Below are positions 9,191 to 16,775 of a DNA stretch of 64,000 nucleotides, one piece after another. A program made the position numbers and the translations under genes. How positions within the stretch are numbered: the first letter of the stretch is position 1; every line of letters starts with the position of its first letter. The notes beneath the pieces were generated by a model. It was not told the origin of the DNA, made no database searches, and saw only the letters and a list, made by a program, of their open reading frames with translations. Source of the stretch: Nocardiopsis sp. NRRL B-16309 (GTDB taxonomy: Bacteria > Actinomycetota > Actinomycetes > Streptosporangiales > Streptosporangiaceae); assembly GCF_001279585.1 (NCBI RefSeq), contig NZ_LGEC01000003.1, forward strand, positions 62,001 to 126,000, in the 5' to 3' direction.

Positions 9191-10258
9191 ATGGGCGAGA
9201 CCGGCAGCGGCAGCGACGACGAGGGCGCCGGCGGCGGCACGGCGCCGACCGGACGGCGGCCCACGATGGCCGACGTCGCCGCGCGCGTCGGGGTCTCCCG
9301 CCAGCTGGTGTCCCTGGTGATGAACGACAGCCCCGGGCCGAGCGCACCGACCCGCCAGCGGATCCTGCGGGCCGCCGAGGAACTCGGCTACCGGACCGAC
9401 AGGGCCGCCCGGATGCTGCGGAGGGCGCGAAGCCGCCAGGTGGGTGTGCTGTTCACCATGGAGCACCCGCTCGACGTCCACCTGGTCGAGGCGGTCTACC
9501 CGGCGGCGGCCGCCCTCGACTACGGCGTCGTGCTGAGCGCGCTGATGGCCACGCGCGGGGAGCGCGAGGCGATCGACGACCTCCTGGGCCTGCGCTGCGA
9601 GGCCCTGATCCTCATCGGCCTGTCCGCCGCAGCCCCCTCGGACCTGGCCACCGTCGCCGAGCGCGTCCCCGTCGTGGAAATCGGCCAGCGGACCGGGGCC
9701 GAGGGCACCGACAGCGTCCGCACCGCCGACGCCGACGGCGTGCGCAAGGCCGTCGACCACCTGGCCGCCCTGGGGCACCGCCGGATCGCGCACGTGGACG
9801 GCGGGATCCTGCCGGGCGCCCCCGAGCGGGTCGGCGGCTACCTCGACGGGATGCGCGCCCACGGCCTGGCGGCGCTGGCCGACGTGATCCCGGGCGACTA
9901 CTCCGAGGAGTCCGGGGCGCGGGCCGCGCGGGCGCTGCTCGCGCGCGAGGTCCTGCCCTCCGCCGTGATCACGGGCAACGACCAGTCGGCCCTCGGACTG
10001 GTGGAGACCCTCGTGCGCGCGAACGTGCGGGTGCCCCAGGACGTGTCGGTGGTCGGCTACGACGACAGCCGCACCGCGCGGCTGTCCTTCCTGGACCTGA
10101 CGTCCGTGCGCCAGGACGCGGCCCTGATGGCCGGGCTGGCGGTGCGTGCGGCGGCCGAACGGCTCGACGACGGGCGCACGCGCAGCGCGCACCTGGTGCT
10201 GGAGCCCGAGCTCGCGGTGCGCAGCAGCACGGCCCCGCCGCGCCCCGGCCTGTCCTGA
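9191..10258 (+). CDS. LacI family transcriptional regulator
   Basis: This is a 355-residue LacI-type repressor. The DNA-binding domain starts at about residue 26 (MADVAARVGVSRQLVSLVMND) and continues with the hinge LRRARSRQVGVLF. A periplasmic-binding-protein-like effector domain follows, with the signatures GHRRIAHVDGG, ITGNDQSALG and SVVGYDDS. The effector is usually a sugar or nucleoside. A longer Gly/Ser-rich N terminus precedes the helix-turn-helix, so ATG 9266 is an alternative start. The next plus-strand gene is an MFS exporter with a LacI-like palindrome in front of it, which is a plausible target. Confidence 0.88.
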   Translation: MGETGSGSDDEGAGGGTAPTGRRPTMADVAARVGVSRQLVSLVMNDSPGPSAPTRQRILRAAEELGYRTDRAARMLRRARSRQVGVLFTMEHPLDVHLVEAVYPAAAALDYGVVLSALMATRGEREAIDDLLGLRCEALILIGLSAAAPSDLATVAERVPVVEIGQRTGAEGTDSVRTADADGVRKAVDHLAALGHRRIAHVDGGILPGAPERVGGYLDGMRAHGLAALADVIPGDYSEESGARAARALLAREVLPSAVITGNDQSALGLVETLVRANVRVPQDVSVVGYDDSRTARLSFLDLTSVRQDAALMAGLAVRAAAERLDDGRTRSAHLVLEPELAVRSSTAPPRPGLS

Positions 10259-10615
10259 CCGCCCTCGGGGCCAGTACCCGCCGACCGGCCCCTTCACGCC
10301 TCGGTCCGACCCGACCGGCACTCCATGCCTCGCCCTGGTCCGACCGGCCTCCAGAGCCAGAATCCGCCTGACCGGTGCTCCACGCCCCTCGCCTGGTCCG
10401 ACCGGGTGCGGGCCCGTGGGACGGCGGCCGCGAGGGAGATCACAGCCGCAGGACTTGGGGTCGACGGGGTCCGGGTGCCACCCTGGAGTTAGCACGTGCC
10501 AACAACCTCTGTGCCCAGGGGACCGATCCGCGCGGTGCCCCCGCCCACCGCTTCTCCGCTCCCGGCCTCCCCGCCTCCTCTTCGTCTTCGCGCTCCACGC
10601 GAGAAAGGCACCGCC
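10259..10615 (+). promoter_or_regulatory. Intergenic region with degenerate 57-bp repeats and a LacI-like palindrome
   Basis: No gene is seen here. Three degenerate copies of a unit running from GACCGG through CTCCA-GCC to TGGTCCGACCGG lie at about 10281-10319, 10313-10348 and 10370-10405. Farther on, GTTAGCACGTGCCAAC (10488-10503) is a 16-bp dyad with one mismatch and a central CG, as seen in many LacI-family operators. A GAGAAAGG ribosome-binding site precedes the MFS start. Confidence 0.5.
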
Positions 10616-11812
10616 ATGCCTCTGGCCCTGTTCGCCCTGGCTCTCGGGGCGTTCGCCATCGGTACCACCGAGTTCGTGATCATGGGCCTGCTGCCCGAGG
10701 TGGCCCGGGACCTGGACGTCCCCATCTCGACGGCCGGGTACCTGATCTCCGCCTACGCCGGGGGAGTCGTGGTCGGCGCGCCCCTGCTCACCGCGCTCAG
10801 CACACGGCTGCCGCGCAAGACCGTCCTGCTGCTCTTCATGGGCGTCTTCCTGGTCGGCAACCTCGCCACCGTCGTCGCCGACTCCTACGGCGCCGTCTTC
10901 GCGGCGCGGGTGCTGGCCGGGCTTCCGCACGGCGCCTTCCTCGGGGTGGGCGCGCTGGTGGCCGCCTACATGGCGGGGCCGGACCGCAGGGCCACCGCCG
11001 TCGCCCGGATGTTCCTGGGCCTGACCATCGCCAACATCGTCGGCGTGCCCGCCGGAACCCTCCTCGGCCAGTTCATGGGCTGGCGCGCGGCGTTCCTGGC
11101 CGTGGTGGCCATCAGCGCGCTGGCGATCGCGGCCATCGCGGTCTTCGTGCCCCGGCTGCCCGCGCCTCCCGGCGGGGGGCTCCGCGGCGAGATGGCCGCG
11201 CTCGGCGACCGCCAGGTCCTGCTCGGGCTGCTGACCGCGGTGTTCGGCTTCGCCGGAGTGTTCGCCGTCTACAGCTACATCTCGCCGATGATGACGGAGC
11301 TGGCCGGGATGTCCCCGGCGGGGGTCCCGCTGGTCCTGGCGCTCTTCGGCACCGGCATGACCCTGGGCTCGCTCGTCGTGGGCCCGCTGGCCGACCGGGC
11401 GCTGCGGCCGACCATCTTCGGGGCACTGGCCTCGCTGGCCGTGGTGCTGGTGGTGTTCTCCTTCACCGTGCACAACCCCTGGACCGCCGCGGCCACGGTC
11501 GTGGTGCTGGGGGCGGTCGGGTTCGGGGTGGCCACTCCGCTGCAGGTCCTGGTGATGAACAAGGCCGACCGGGCGCCGACGATGGCCTCGGCCTCCAACC
11601 ACTCCGCCTTCAACCTCGCCAACGCCGGGGGAGCGTGGCTGGGCGGCGTCGGGATCGGCCTGGGCCTGGGCCTGACCTCGCCCGCGCTGATCGGCGCGGT
11701 CCTGGCCGTGGCCGGTCTGGGGATCGCCGTCACGGCGGCCCTGCTCGACCGCCCCGCCGCGGGAGCGGTCGGCACCGACCCGCCGCTGGTGGAGGCCGGC
11801 GCCGCCGAGTGA
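10616..11812 (+). CDS. MFS transporter, AraJ/drug exporter-like
   Basis: This is a 398-residue 12-helix major facilitator. The start MPLALFALALGAFAIGTTEFVIMGLLPEV is the classical N terminus of the AraJ/YdhP/chloramphenicol-exporter branch. The TM2-3 loop reads LSTRLPRKTVLL, and TM4-5 carry GLPHGAFLGVGALVA and IVGVPAGTLLGQFMGWR. It probably exports sugars or small drugs. It follows the LacI-family regulator, and its leader contains a LacI-like dyad. It converges on the MocR gene across a GTCCCC-GCC-GGGGAC hairpin. Confidence 0.85.
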   Translation: MPLALFALALGAFAIGTTEFVIMGLLPEVARDLDVPISTAGYLISAYAGGVVVGAPLLTALSTRLPRKTVLLLFMGVFLVGNLATVVADSYGAVFAARVLAGLPHGAFLGVGALVAAYMAGPDRRATAVARMFLGLTIANIVGVPAGTLLGQFMGWRAAFLAVVAISALAIAAIAVFVPRLPAPPGGGLRGEMAALGDRQVLLGLLTAVFGFAGVFAVYSYISPMMTELAGMSPAGVPLVLALFGTGMTLGSLVVGPLADRALRPTIFGALASLAVVLVVFSFTVHNPWTAAATVVVLGAVGFGVATPLQVLVMNKADRAPTMASASNHSAFNLANAGGAWLGGVGIGLGLGLTSPALIGAVLAVAGLGIAVTAALLDRPAAGAVGTDPPLVEAGAAE

Positions 11813-11827
11813 GTCCCCGCCGGGGAC
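11813..11827. terminator. Short hairpin between convergent MFS and MocR genes
   Basis: GTCCCC-GCC-GGGGAC forms a 6-bp GC stem immediately after the MFS stop codon and 11 bp before the MocR stop. It lacks a T-tract, as many actinobacterial terminators do. It could serve both strands. Confidence 0.4.
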
Positions 11828-11837
11828 GGGTCCGGGC

Positions 11838-13469
11838 TCAGGTCCGGCTTCCGTCCCCGACCCGGCGAGCGAGGATCTCGGCCAGGGTCCGGCAGCCCCG
11901 GCGCAGGTCGGTGGGGTGGGCCGTCCCGTATCCGAGGACGAGCCCGTGCACGGACGGCGTGCCGTGGGCGGTCCGGGCCAGGTCGTCGACCAGCAGACCG
12001 TGCGCGGCGGCCTCGGCCACCACGGGCGCCACGGCCTCCGCCGGCAGCGGCAGGGTCACGTGCAGACCCGCGGTGTCCCCGGTCAGGTAGGGCCCCAGGA
12101 ACTCCTTGACGACGCCGCGGCGGCGGGCGTACTCCCGCCGCATCCGGCGCAGGTGCCGGTCCAGGTCGCCGCGCTCCAGCAGCAGTGCCGTGGCCGCCTG
12201 GGCCGGGCCGCTGGTGCGGTCCGACAGGCTCCGCCGCACCTCAGCCACCCGGCGCAGCAGCGCGGGCTCGGCCACGAGCCAGCCCACGCCCAGATCGGGG
12301 GACAGGGTCTTGGACAGGGTGCCCAGGAGCACCACGCGACCGGGGTCGAGCCCGTACAGGGCGGGCAGCGGGGCGACGTCGTAGCGGAACTCGGAGTCGT
12401 AGTCGTCCTCGATCACCACGGCGCCCGTCTCCCGCGCCCAGGCCAGCAGGAGTTCGCGGCGGGGGATGGGCAGCCGTCCTCCGAGCGGGTACTGGTGCGC
12501 GGGCGTGGTGTAGACGACCGACAGGTCCCTCGGCAGGTCCGCGACCACGATGCCGTCGTGGTCGACCGGGCAGGGCACGATACGTGCCCCGCGCGCCCCG
12601 AGCACGGCCGCGGCCCGCTGGTATCCGGGGTCCTCCACCCCCGCCCGCGCGCCCGGGCCGAGCAGGGTCGCCCCGACCAGGTCCAGCCCGTTGCCGGTGC
12701 TCCGGGTGACCAGGACGTTCTCCGGCCCCACCCGGATGCCGCGGGCGCGGCGCAGGTGCTCGGCCAGCAGTTCGCGCAGCCGTGGCAGGCCGTGGGGGTC
12801 GGGGTCGTCGTCCGGCGGCTGCTCGGCGGCGTGCCGCCAGGCCCGGCGCCAGGCGGCGCGGTCGTGGTCGCGCACCCACGGCGCGCCCGGGCGCAGGTCG
12901 ACCAGGCCGCGTCGGCGCGCCTCGTGCCGGGACCACCGGACGGCCTCCGCCGACCCCGGGGGCGGGTCCGTCAAGGGCCCTTCCGTGAGGCGGCTCCCGG
13001 GGCGGTGGTGGGTGGCGGGTAGGGGGGTCTGCGGCCGGGGGCCGTCCGTTGAGGGTGGTAGCCCCGTCTCTCCCGCGAAGCGGCTCCCGGGGCGACGGTG
13101 GGCGACGGGCAGGGGGGTCTGCGGCCGGGGGCCGTCCGTTGAGGGTGGTAGCCCCGCCCCTTCCGCGAAGCGGCTCCCGGGGCGATGGTGGGCGACGGGC
13201 AGGGAGTCGTGCTCGGCGACGAACGTGCCCGACCCGTGGCGCCCGTCGAGCCACCCCTCCGCGTACAGCTGCTGGTAGGCCTCCGTGACCACGGTCCGGC
13301 TCACGCCCAGCTCGGTCGCGAGGGCGCGCGACGACGGCAGGCGCGCACCGGGCGTCAGGACCCCCTCGGCCATGGCCGCGCGCAGCTGGTCGGAGAGCTG
13401 GACGGCGAGCGGTACCCCGGCGCCGCGATCCAGGCGCACGGGCGGTTCGGCGGGGGTGTGGCGGGCCAA
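11838..13469 (-). CDS. MocR/PdxR-type GntR-aminotransferase regulator
   Basis: This is a 543-residue PLP-dependent transcription factor. Residues 10-90 form a GntR winged helix-turn-helix (SDQLRAAMAEGVLTPG, then SSRALATELGVSRTVVTEAY). The C-terminal two thirds is a fold-type I aminotransferase domain with VIEDDYDSEFRY and the PLP lysine in LGTLSKTLSPDLGVGW. The linker between them holds a 30-residue tandem repeat. The start is TTG 13469 with GGAAG six bases upstream; an in-frame stop lies just before it. It is divergent from an FMN split-barrel protein and likely activates it in response to pyridoxal phosphate or an amine, as known for PdxR and TauR relatives. Confidence 0.85.
   Translation of the reverse strand: MARHTPAEPPVRLDRGAGVPLAVQLSDQLRAAMAEGVLTPGARLPSSRALATELGVSRTVVTEAYQQLYAEGWLDGRHGSGTFVAEHDSLPVAHHRPGSRFAEGAGLPPSTDGPRPQTPLPVAHRRPGSRFAGETGLPPSTDGPRPQTPLPATHHRPGSRLTEGPLTDPPPGSAEAVRWSRHEARRRGLVDLRPGAPWVRDHDRAAWRRAWRHAAEQPPDDDPDPHGLPRLRELLAEHLRRARGIRVGPENVLVTRSTGNGLDLVGATLLGPGARAGVEDPGYQRAAAVLGARGARIVPCPVDHDGIVVADLPRDLSVVYTTPAHQYPLGGRLPIPRRELLLAWARETGAVVIEDDYDSEFRYDVAPLPALYGLDPGRVVLLGTLSKTLSPDLGVGWLVAEPALLRRVAEVRRSLSDRTSGPAQAATALLLERGDLDRHLRRMRREYARRRGVVKEFLGPYLTGDTAGLHVTLPLPAEAVAPVVAEAAAHGLLVDDLARTAHGTPSVHGLVLGYGTAHPTDLRRGCRTLAEILARRVGDGSRT
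12988..13204 (-). repeat. 90-bp in-frame tandem repeat in the MocR linker
   Basis: The element starting CGGCTCCCGG recurs at 12991, 13081 and 13171, exactly 90 bp apart, with high identity. It encodes about 2.4 copies of a 30-residue linker unit with the shared core HRPGSRF and then LPPSTDGPRPQTPLP. Because 90 is a multiple of three the frame is kept. The unit sits between the DNA-binding and aminotransferase domains. Confidence 0.9.
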
Positions 13470-13520
13470 AGTGGTCTTCCGTTTTCATGGAGAAGTGGCC
13501 ATGGGTGTGATAGCCACTTC
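13469..13520. promoter_or_regulatory. Putative MocR operator between divergent genes
   Basis: AAGTGG occurs at 13469-13474 and 13493-13498 as direct repeats 24 bp apart. The second copy also forms an inverted repeat GAAGTGGC (13492-13499) with GCCACTTC (13513-13520). Direct plus inverted half-sites are the arrangement reported for MocR-family binding regions. A TAGGCT -10 box (13525-13530) lies just downstream for the rightward gene. Confidence 0.6.
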
Positions 13521-13537
13521 TTCCTAGGCTTGCACAC

Positions 13538-14176
13538 ATGCTCTCCACGACAGAACGCACCCGGCTCGGGCGCGCCAAGCACAAGGCCCGGACCGACCGC
13601 CAGGAGCTCTACGACCTCCTCGACACCGGGATGGTCTGCCACCTCGGCGTCATCGCCCGCGGCGCCCCCATGGTGGTCCCCACCTGTTACGGGCGGATCG
13701 GTGACACCCTCTACGTGCACGGCTCCACCGGCGCGCGGTCCCTGCGCGCCCCGGGAGAGGTCTGCGTCACCGTGACCCACCTGGACGGGATCGTCCTGGC
13801 CCGCTCCGCCTTCCACCACTCCGTCAACCACCGCTCGGCGATGGTCTACGGCACGCCGCGCGAGGTCACCGACGAGGCGGAGCACCTGGCGGCACTGCGG
13901 GCCGTGACCGAGCAGCTCGCGCCCGGCCAGTGGGACGCGGTCCGCCCGCCCACCGCCAAGGAGCTCGCCGCCACGCGCGTGCTCGCGCTGTCCCTGGAGG
14001 AGGCCTCGGTCAAGGTCCGGACCGGTCCGCCCGCCGACGACGAGGAGGACTACGCCCTGCCGACCTGGGCGGGGGTCCTCCCGGTCCGCCAGGTGTTCGG
14101 AGGACCCGAACCCGACCCCGTCCTGCCCGAGGGCATCGGGGTGCCCGCCCACATCGCGGGCCGCTTGTCCCGCTAG
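13538..14176 (+). CDS. FMN-binding split-barrel (pyridoxamine 5'-phosphate oxidase-related) protein
   Basis: This is a 212-residue member of the flavin-nucleotide-binding, PNPOx-like group. Typical stretches are LDTGMVCHLGVIARGAPMVVPTCYGRIGDTLYVHGS and VCVTVTHLDGIVLARSAFHHSVNHRS, and the length matches the COG3467 group. ATG 13538 is seven bases after a TAGGCT -10 box, so the transcript is probably leaderless. The divergent MocR regulator suggests a role in vitamin B6 or amine metabolism. Its stop overlaps that of the DUF817 gene through a CTAG palindrome read as TAG on both strands. Confidence 0.82.
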   Translation: MLSTTERTRLGRAKHKARTDRQELYDLLDTGMVCHLGVIARGAPMVVPTCYGRIGDTLYVHGSTGARSLRAPGEVCVTVTHLDGIVLARSAFHHSVNHRSAMVYGTPREVTDEAEHLAALRAVTEQLAPGQWDAVRPPTAKELAATRVLALSLEEASVKVRTGPPADDEEDYALPTWAGVLPVRQVFGGPEPDPVLPEGIGVPAHIAGRLSR

Positions 14177-14982
14177 CGCGGCTCGGCCGACGCGGCTCGG
14201 CCGCGCCCGTGCCGCCAGGTGGCCACGAGCACGAACGAGACCACCACCAGCAGCGACCAGGCACCGAGCTTGGACACGTGCACCATCTCCCAGGCCCGCT
14301 CCTGATGGGGGTAGCTCCAGGCGCCGAGCAGGGTGGACACGTTCTCCGCGATCCACAGGAACAGGCCGATGAGCAGGAAGGACAGCGACAGCGGCATCCG
14401 GTACCGCGTCGGCCCGACCGTGTAGTGGACCCAGGTCCGCCAGGTGGCGGCGACCAGCGCGGCCGCCAGCCACACCCGCACGTCCGGCAGCCAGTGGTGG
14501 GTGAAGAAGTTGGCGTAGACCAGCACGGCCACCGCGGTCGTGGCCACGGGCCGGTAGTCGGTCAGTTCGAGGTCGAGCAGCCGCCAGGCGCGCACGATGT
14601 AGGACCCGACCGCCGCGTACATGAACCCGCTGTAGAGCGGTACCCCCGCGACCTTGGTCCAGGCGTCGCCGGGATAGGACCACGAGCCCACGTGCACCTT
14701 GAACACCTCCAGTGCCAGCCCCACGACGTGGAAGCCGAGGATGGCCAGCACCTCGCGGCCCGTCTCCAGCCGCAGGATCCAGAACGCCGCGGTCAGGGCG
14801 ACGCCGTAGAGCAGCAGGGCGTCATAGCGGGGGATCGGCAGGGGCACGGCGGCGCTCAGCGCGAGTCCGGCGAAGATGCCGACGGCGAAGGCGCAGGCAC
14901 GCGCCTGCGCCCAGCCGAACCGGAGGAGCTGGGCCGCACCGTGGCGTACGAGCGGTCGGGGGGCGGTCCGGGTGGAGGTCAT
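14173..14982 (-). CDS. DUF817 family membrane protein
   Basis: This is a 269-residue integral membrane protein with about eight hydrophobic segments. It has the DUF817 pattern of conserved aromatic loops, including HVGSWSYPGDAWTKVAGVPLYSGFMYAAVGSY, the segment NFFTHHWLPDVR, and LGAWSYPHQERAWEMVHVSKLGAW. The function of the family is unknown. I chose ATG 14982, which follows a purine-rich stretch; an upstream ATG at 15057 would add a poorly conserved 25-residue leader overlapping the COG0523 gene end. Confidence 0.78.
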   Translation of the reverse strand: MTSTRTAPRPLVRHGAAQLLRFGWAQARACAFAVGIFAGLALSAAVPLPIPRYDALLLYGVALTAAFWILRLETGREVLAILGFHVVGLALEVFKVHVGSWSYPGDAWTKVAGVPLYSGFMYAAVGSYIVRAWRLLDLELTDYRPVATTAVAVLVYANFFTHHWLPDVRVWLAAALVAATWRTWVHYTVGPTRYRMPLSLSFLLIGLFLWIAENVSTLLGAWSYPHQERAWEMVHVSKLGAWSLLVVVSFVLVATWRHGRGRAASAEPR

Positions 14983-15031
14983 GGGAGGTGGGACGTCCGA
15001 CCGCCGCCCCGGGTTCGCCCCGGGTCCGTCC

Positions 15032-16282
15032 TCAGGCGTGCGACCCGGCGGGCACACCGGCGCCGTGCCCGTGCGCGTGCACTCCTGCCACGTCCCACTC
15101 GGGGAAGGGGTCGGCCAGACCCGCCCAGTCCCCGGCCAGCTCGGCGTCGGTGAGCAGGCAGGCGCGCAGGCTCCCGGCCAGCGCCTCCCCGCGCAGTCCC
15201 GTACCGATGAAGACCAGTTCCTGGCGGGGGGCGACGGCCTCGGCGTCCTCGTCGTCGGGCAGCCCGAGCAGGGGCGCGTCCGCCGGGTCCCACGCGCCGG
15301 AGGGCTCGAACCGCGCCACGGGGCCCGCCTGCGACCACATCCCGGTGACGCGGTGGCGCGTGGCCAACCAGAAGAAGCCCTTCGAACGCAGCAGAGTGCC
15401 GAACTCGCCGGAGTCCAGGCGCTCGGAGACCAGCGACCACAGGCGTTCGGGGTGGAAGGGCCGGTCGGCGCGGAAGACCGTGCTGGAGATGCCGTACTCC
15501 TCGGTCTCGGGCACGTGGTCGCCGTTGAGCTCGGCGGCCCAGCCCGGCGCGCGCGAGGCGCGCTCCAGGTCGAACAGCCCGGTGCCCACGATCTCGCCGA
15601 CGGCCACGCGGCCGTGCTCGGAGCGCAGCACCCGCGCCAGGGGGTTGAGCCGGCGCAGGGCGGCCTCGACCTCGTCGGCGTCCCGGTCGCTGACCAGGTC
15701 GGTCTTGTTGAGCAGCAGGACGTCGGCGAACTCGACCTGGTCGATGAGCAGGTCGCTGACCGTGCGCTCGTCGTCCTCGTAGGCGTCGAGCCCGCGCGAG
15801 AGCAGGTCGTCGCCCTGGCGCAGCTCGCGCAGGAAGCCGGCGGCGTCCACGACGGACACCATGGTGTCGAGGCGGGCCCGGTCCATCAGCCGGGTCCCGT
15901 CCAGGCCGGGGAAGGTGAAGGTGGCCGCCACGGGCATGGGCTCGGAGATGCCGCTGGACTCGATGAGCAGGTAGTCGAACCGGCCCTCGTCCGCGAGTCG
16001 GCCGACCTCCTCCAGCAGGTCGTCGCGCAGGGTGCAGCAGATGCAGCCGTTGGTCATCTCGACCAGGCGCTCGTCGGTCCGCGAGAGCGCGCCGCCGTCG
16101 CGGACGAGGCCGGCGTCGATGTTGACCTCGCTCATGTCGTTGACGATCACCGCCACCCGCAGACCGTCGCGGTTGCCCAGAACGTGGTTGAGCAGGGTGG
16201 TCTTGCCCGCTCCGAGGAAGCCGGAGAGCACGGTGACGGGCAGCGCGGCACGGCCTTCCGCTGTTGTGGAAATGGTTTTCAT
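15032..16282 (-). CDS. COG0523 (CobW/ZigA-type) zinc metallochaperone GTPase
   Basis: This 416-residue G3E GTPase probably delivers zinc to client proteins during zinc starvation. It has Walker A GFLGAGKTT (residues 21-29), the CxCC metal-binding motif NGCICC (C80, C82, C83), the ESSG and NKTD motifs for GTP, and a CobW C-terminal domain. A histidine-rich tail HAHGHG lies near the end. ATG 16282 gives MKTISTT. A near-perfect Zur operator overlaps this start, so the gene should be repressed when zinc is ample. This is consistent with ZagA/ZigA-like roles rather than cobalamin synthesis. Confidence 0.88.
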   Translation of the reverse strand: MKTISTTAEGRAALPVTVLSGFLGAGKTTLLNHVLGNRDGLRVAVIVNDMSEVNIDAGLVRDGGALSRTDERLVEMTNGCICCTLRDDLLEEVGRLADEGRFDYLLIESSGISEPMPVAATFTFPGLDGTRLMDRARLDTMVSVVDAAGFLRELRQGDDLLSRGLDAYEDDERTVSDLLIDQVEFADVLLLNKTDLVSDRDADEVEAALRRLNPLARVLRSEHGRVAVGEIVGTGLFDLERASRAPGWAAELNGDHVPETEEYGISSTVFRADRPFHPERLWSLVSERLDSGEFGTLLRSKGFFWLATRHRVTGMWSQAGPVARFEPSGAWDPADAPLLGLPDDEDAEAVAPRQELVFIGTGLRGEALAGSLRACLLTDAELAGDWAGLADPFPEWDVAGVHAHGHGAGVPAGSHA

Positions 16283-16289
16283 TTTCCCT
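16267..16289. promoter_or_regulatory. Zur box over the COG0523 start codon
   Basis: The core GAAATGGTTTTCATTTTC lies in an AT-rich dyad flanked by TG and CC. It closely matches the actinobacterial Zur consensus, which is two inverted GAAAATGA-like halves around a central TTTTCATTTT. It covers the ATG at 16282-16280, so Zur binding would block transcription and initiation of the metallochaperone. Confidence 0.8.
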
Positions 16290-16775
16290 ATGCTGGCCGC
16301 TCTCGGGCCCGGATCGGTTGGCCGCATTGCGGGCTCCGGTGGGGCCGGTATTCCCGGGCCCGGTCGGGGCGCCGCCCGCGTTCACGCGCCGCGGGGGAGC
16401 GTCGCCCGGGCGCTCGCCCGCGGTGGCCCCACCTTGGGCTTTGTGGCGTTTCCGCAGTTCACGTCGGTCTTGCGCGCGCTGGGGTGGAGTGCTCACGGTG
16501 TGTGCCGGTTGTTCGCCCCGACTCTGAGTGAAGGTCCACGCGGGCGGCGGAGCGCACGCGGATCGCGGAGATCTTCCGGAACCGGTTGTGCCGCCCCTGG
16601 GGCGTCCCTAGTGTGATCCTCGGTTCACGGAGCGTTCGTCCGCGCAGGCCAGCGGGGGTGAATGGCGCACGTGGACGTGTACGCGCAACCCTCTTCCTCC
16701 CTTGCCCCGTGGCCGGTCCCGACACAGACCGGCTACGCGGCGTGGGTACGCGACTACCACGAGGAGACACAGCGG
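16283..16775 (+). promoter_or_regulatory. Divergent control region before the encapsulin operon
   Basis: This 493-bp region separates the zinc chaperone from the encapsulin gene. A promoter candidate for the encapsulin operon is TTGTGC (16586-16591), a 17-bp spacer, and TAGTGT (16609-16614). GAGGAG at 16761-16766 is the probable ribosome-binding site. An in-frame ATG at 16662 would lengthen the shell protein by 38 residues; that part has weaker coding bias and is absent from the homologues I recall. Confidence 0.5.

Noticed and set aside
10488..10503. CIRCE (HrcA) element
   Set aside because: Only TTAGCAC is shared; the N9 spacer and GAGTGCTAA arm are absent and no chaperone gene follows.
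16662..16775. 38-residue N-terminal extension of the encapsulin from ATG 16662
   Set aside because: Coding bias is weaker, a good GAGGAG site precedes ATG 16776, and the shorter form matches known EshA proteins in length and start.
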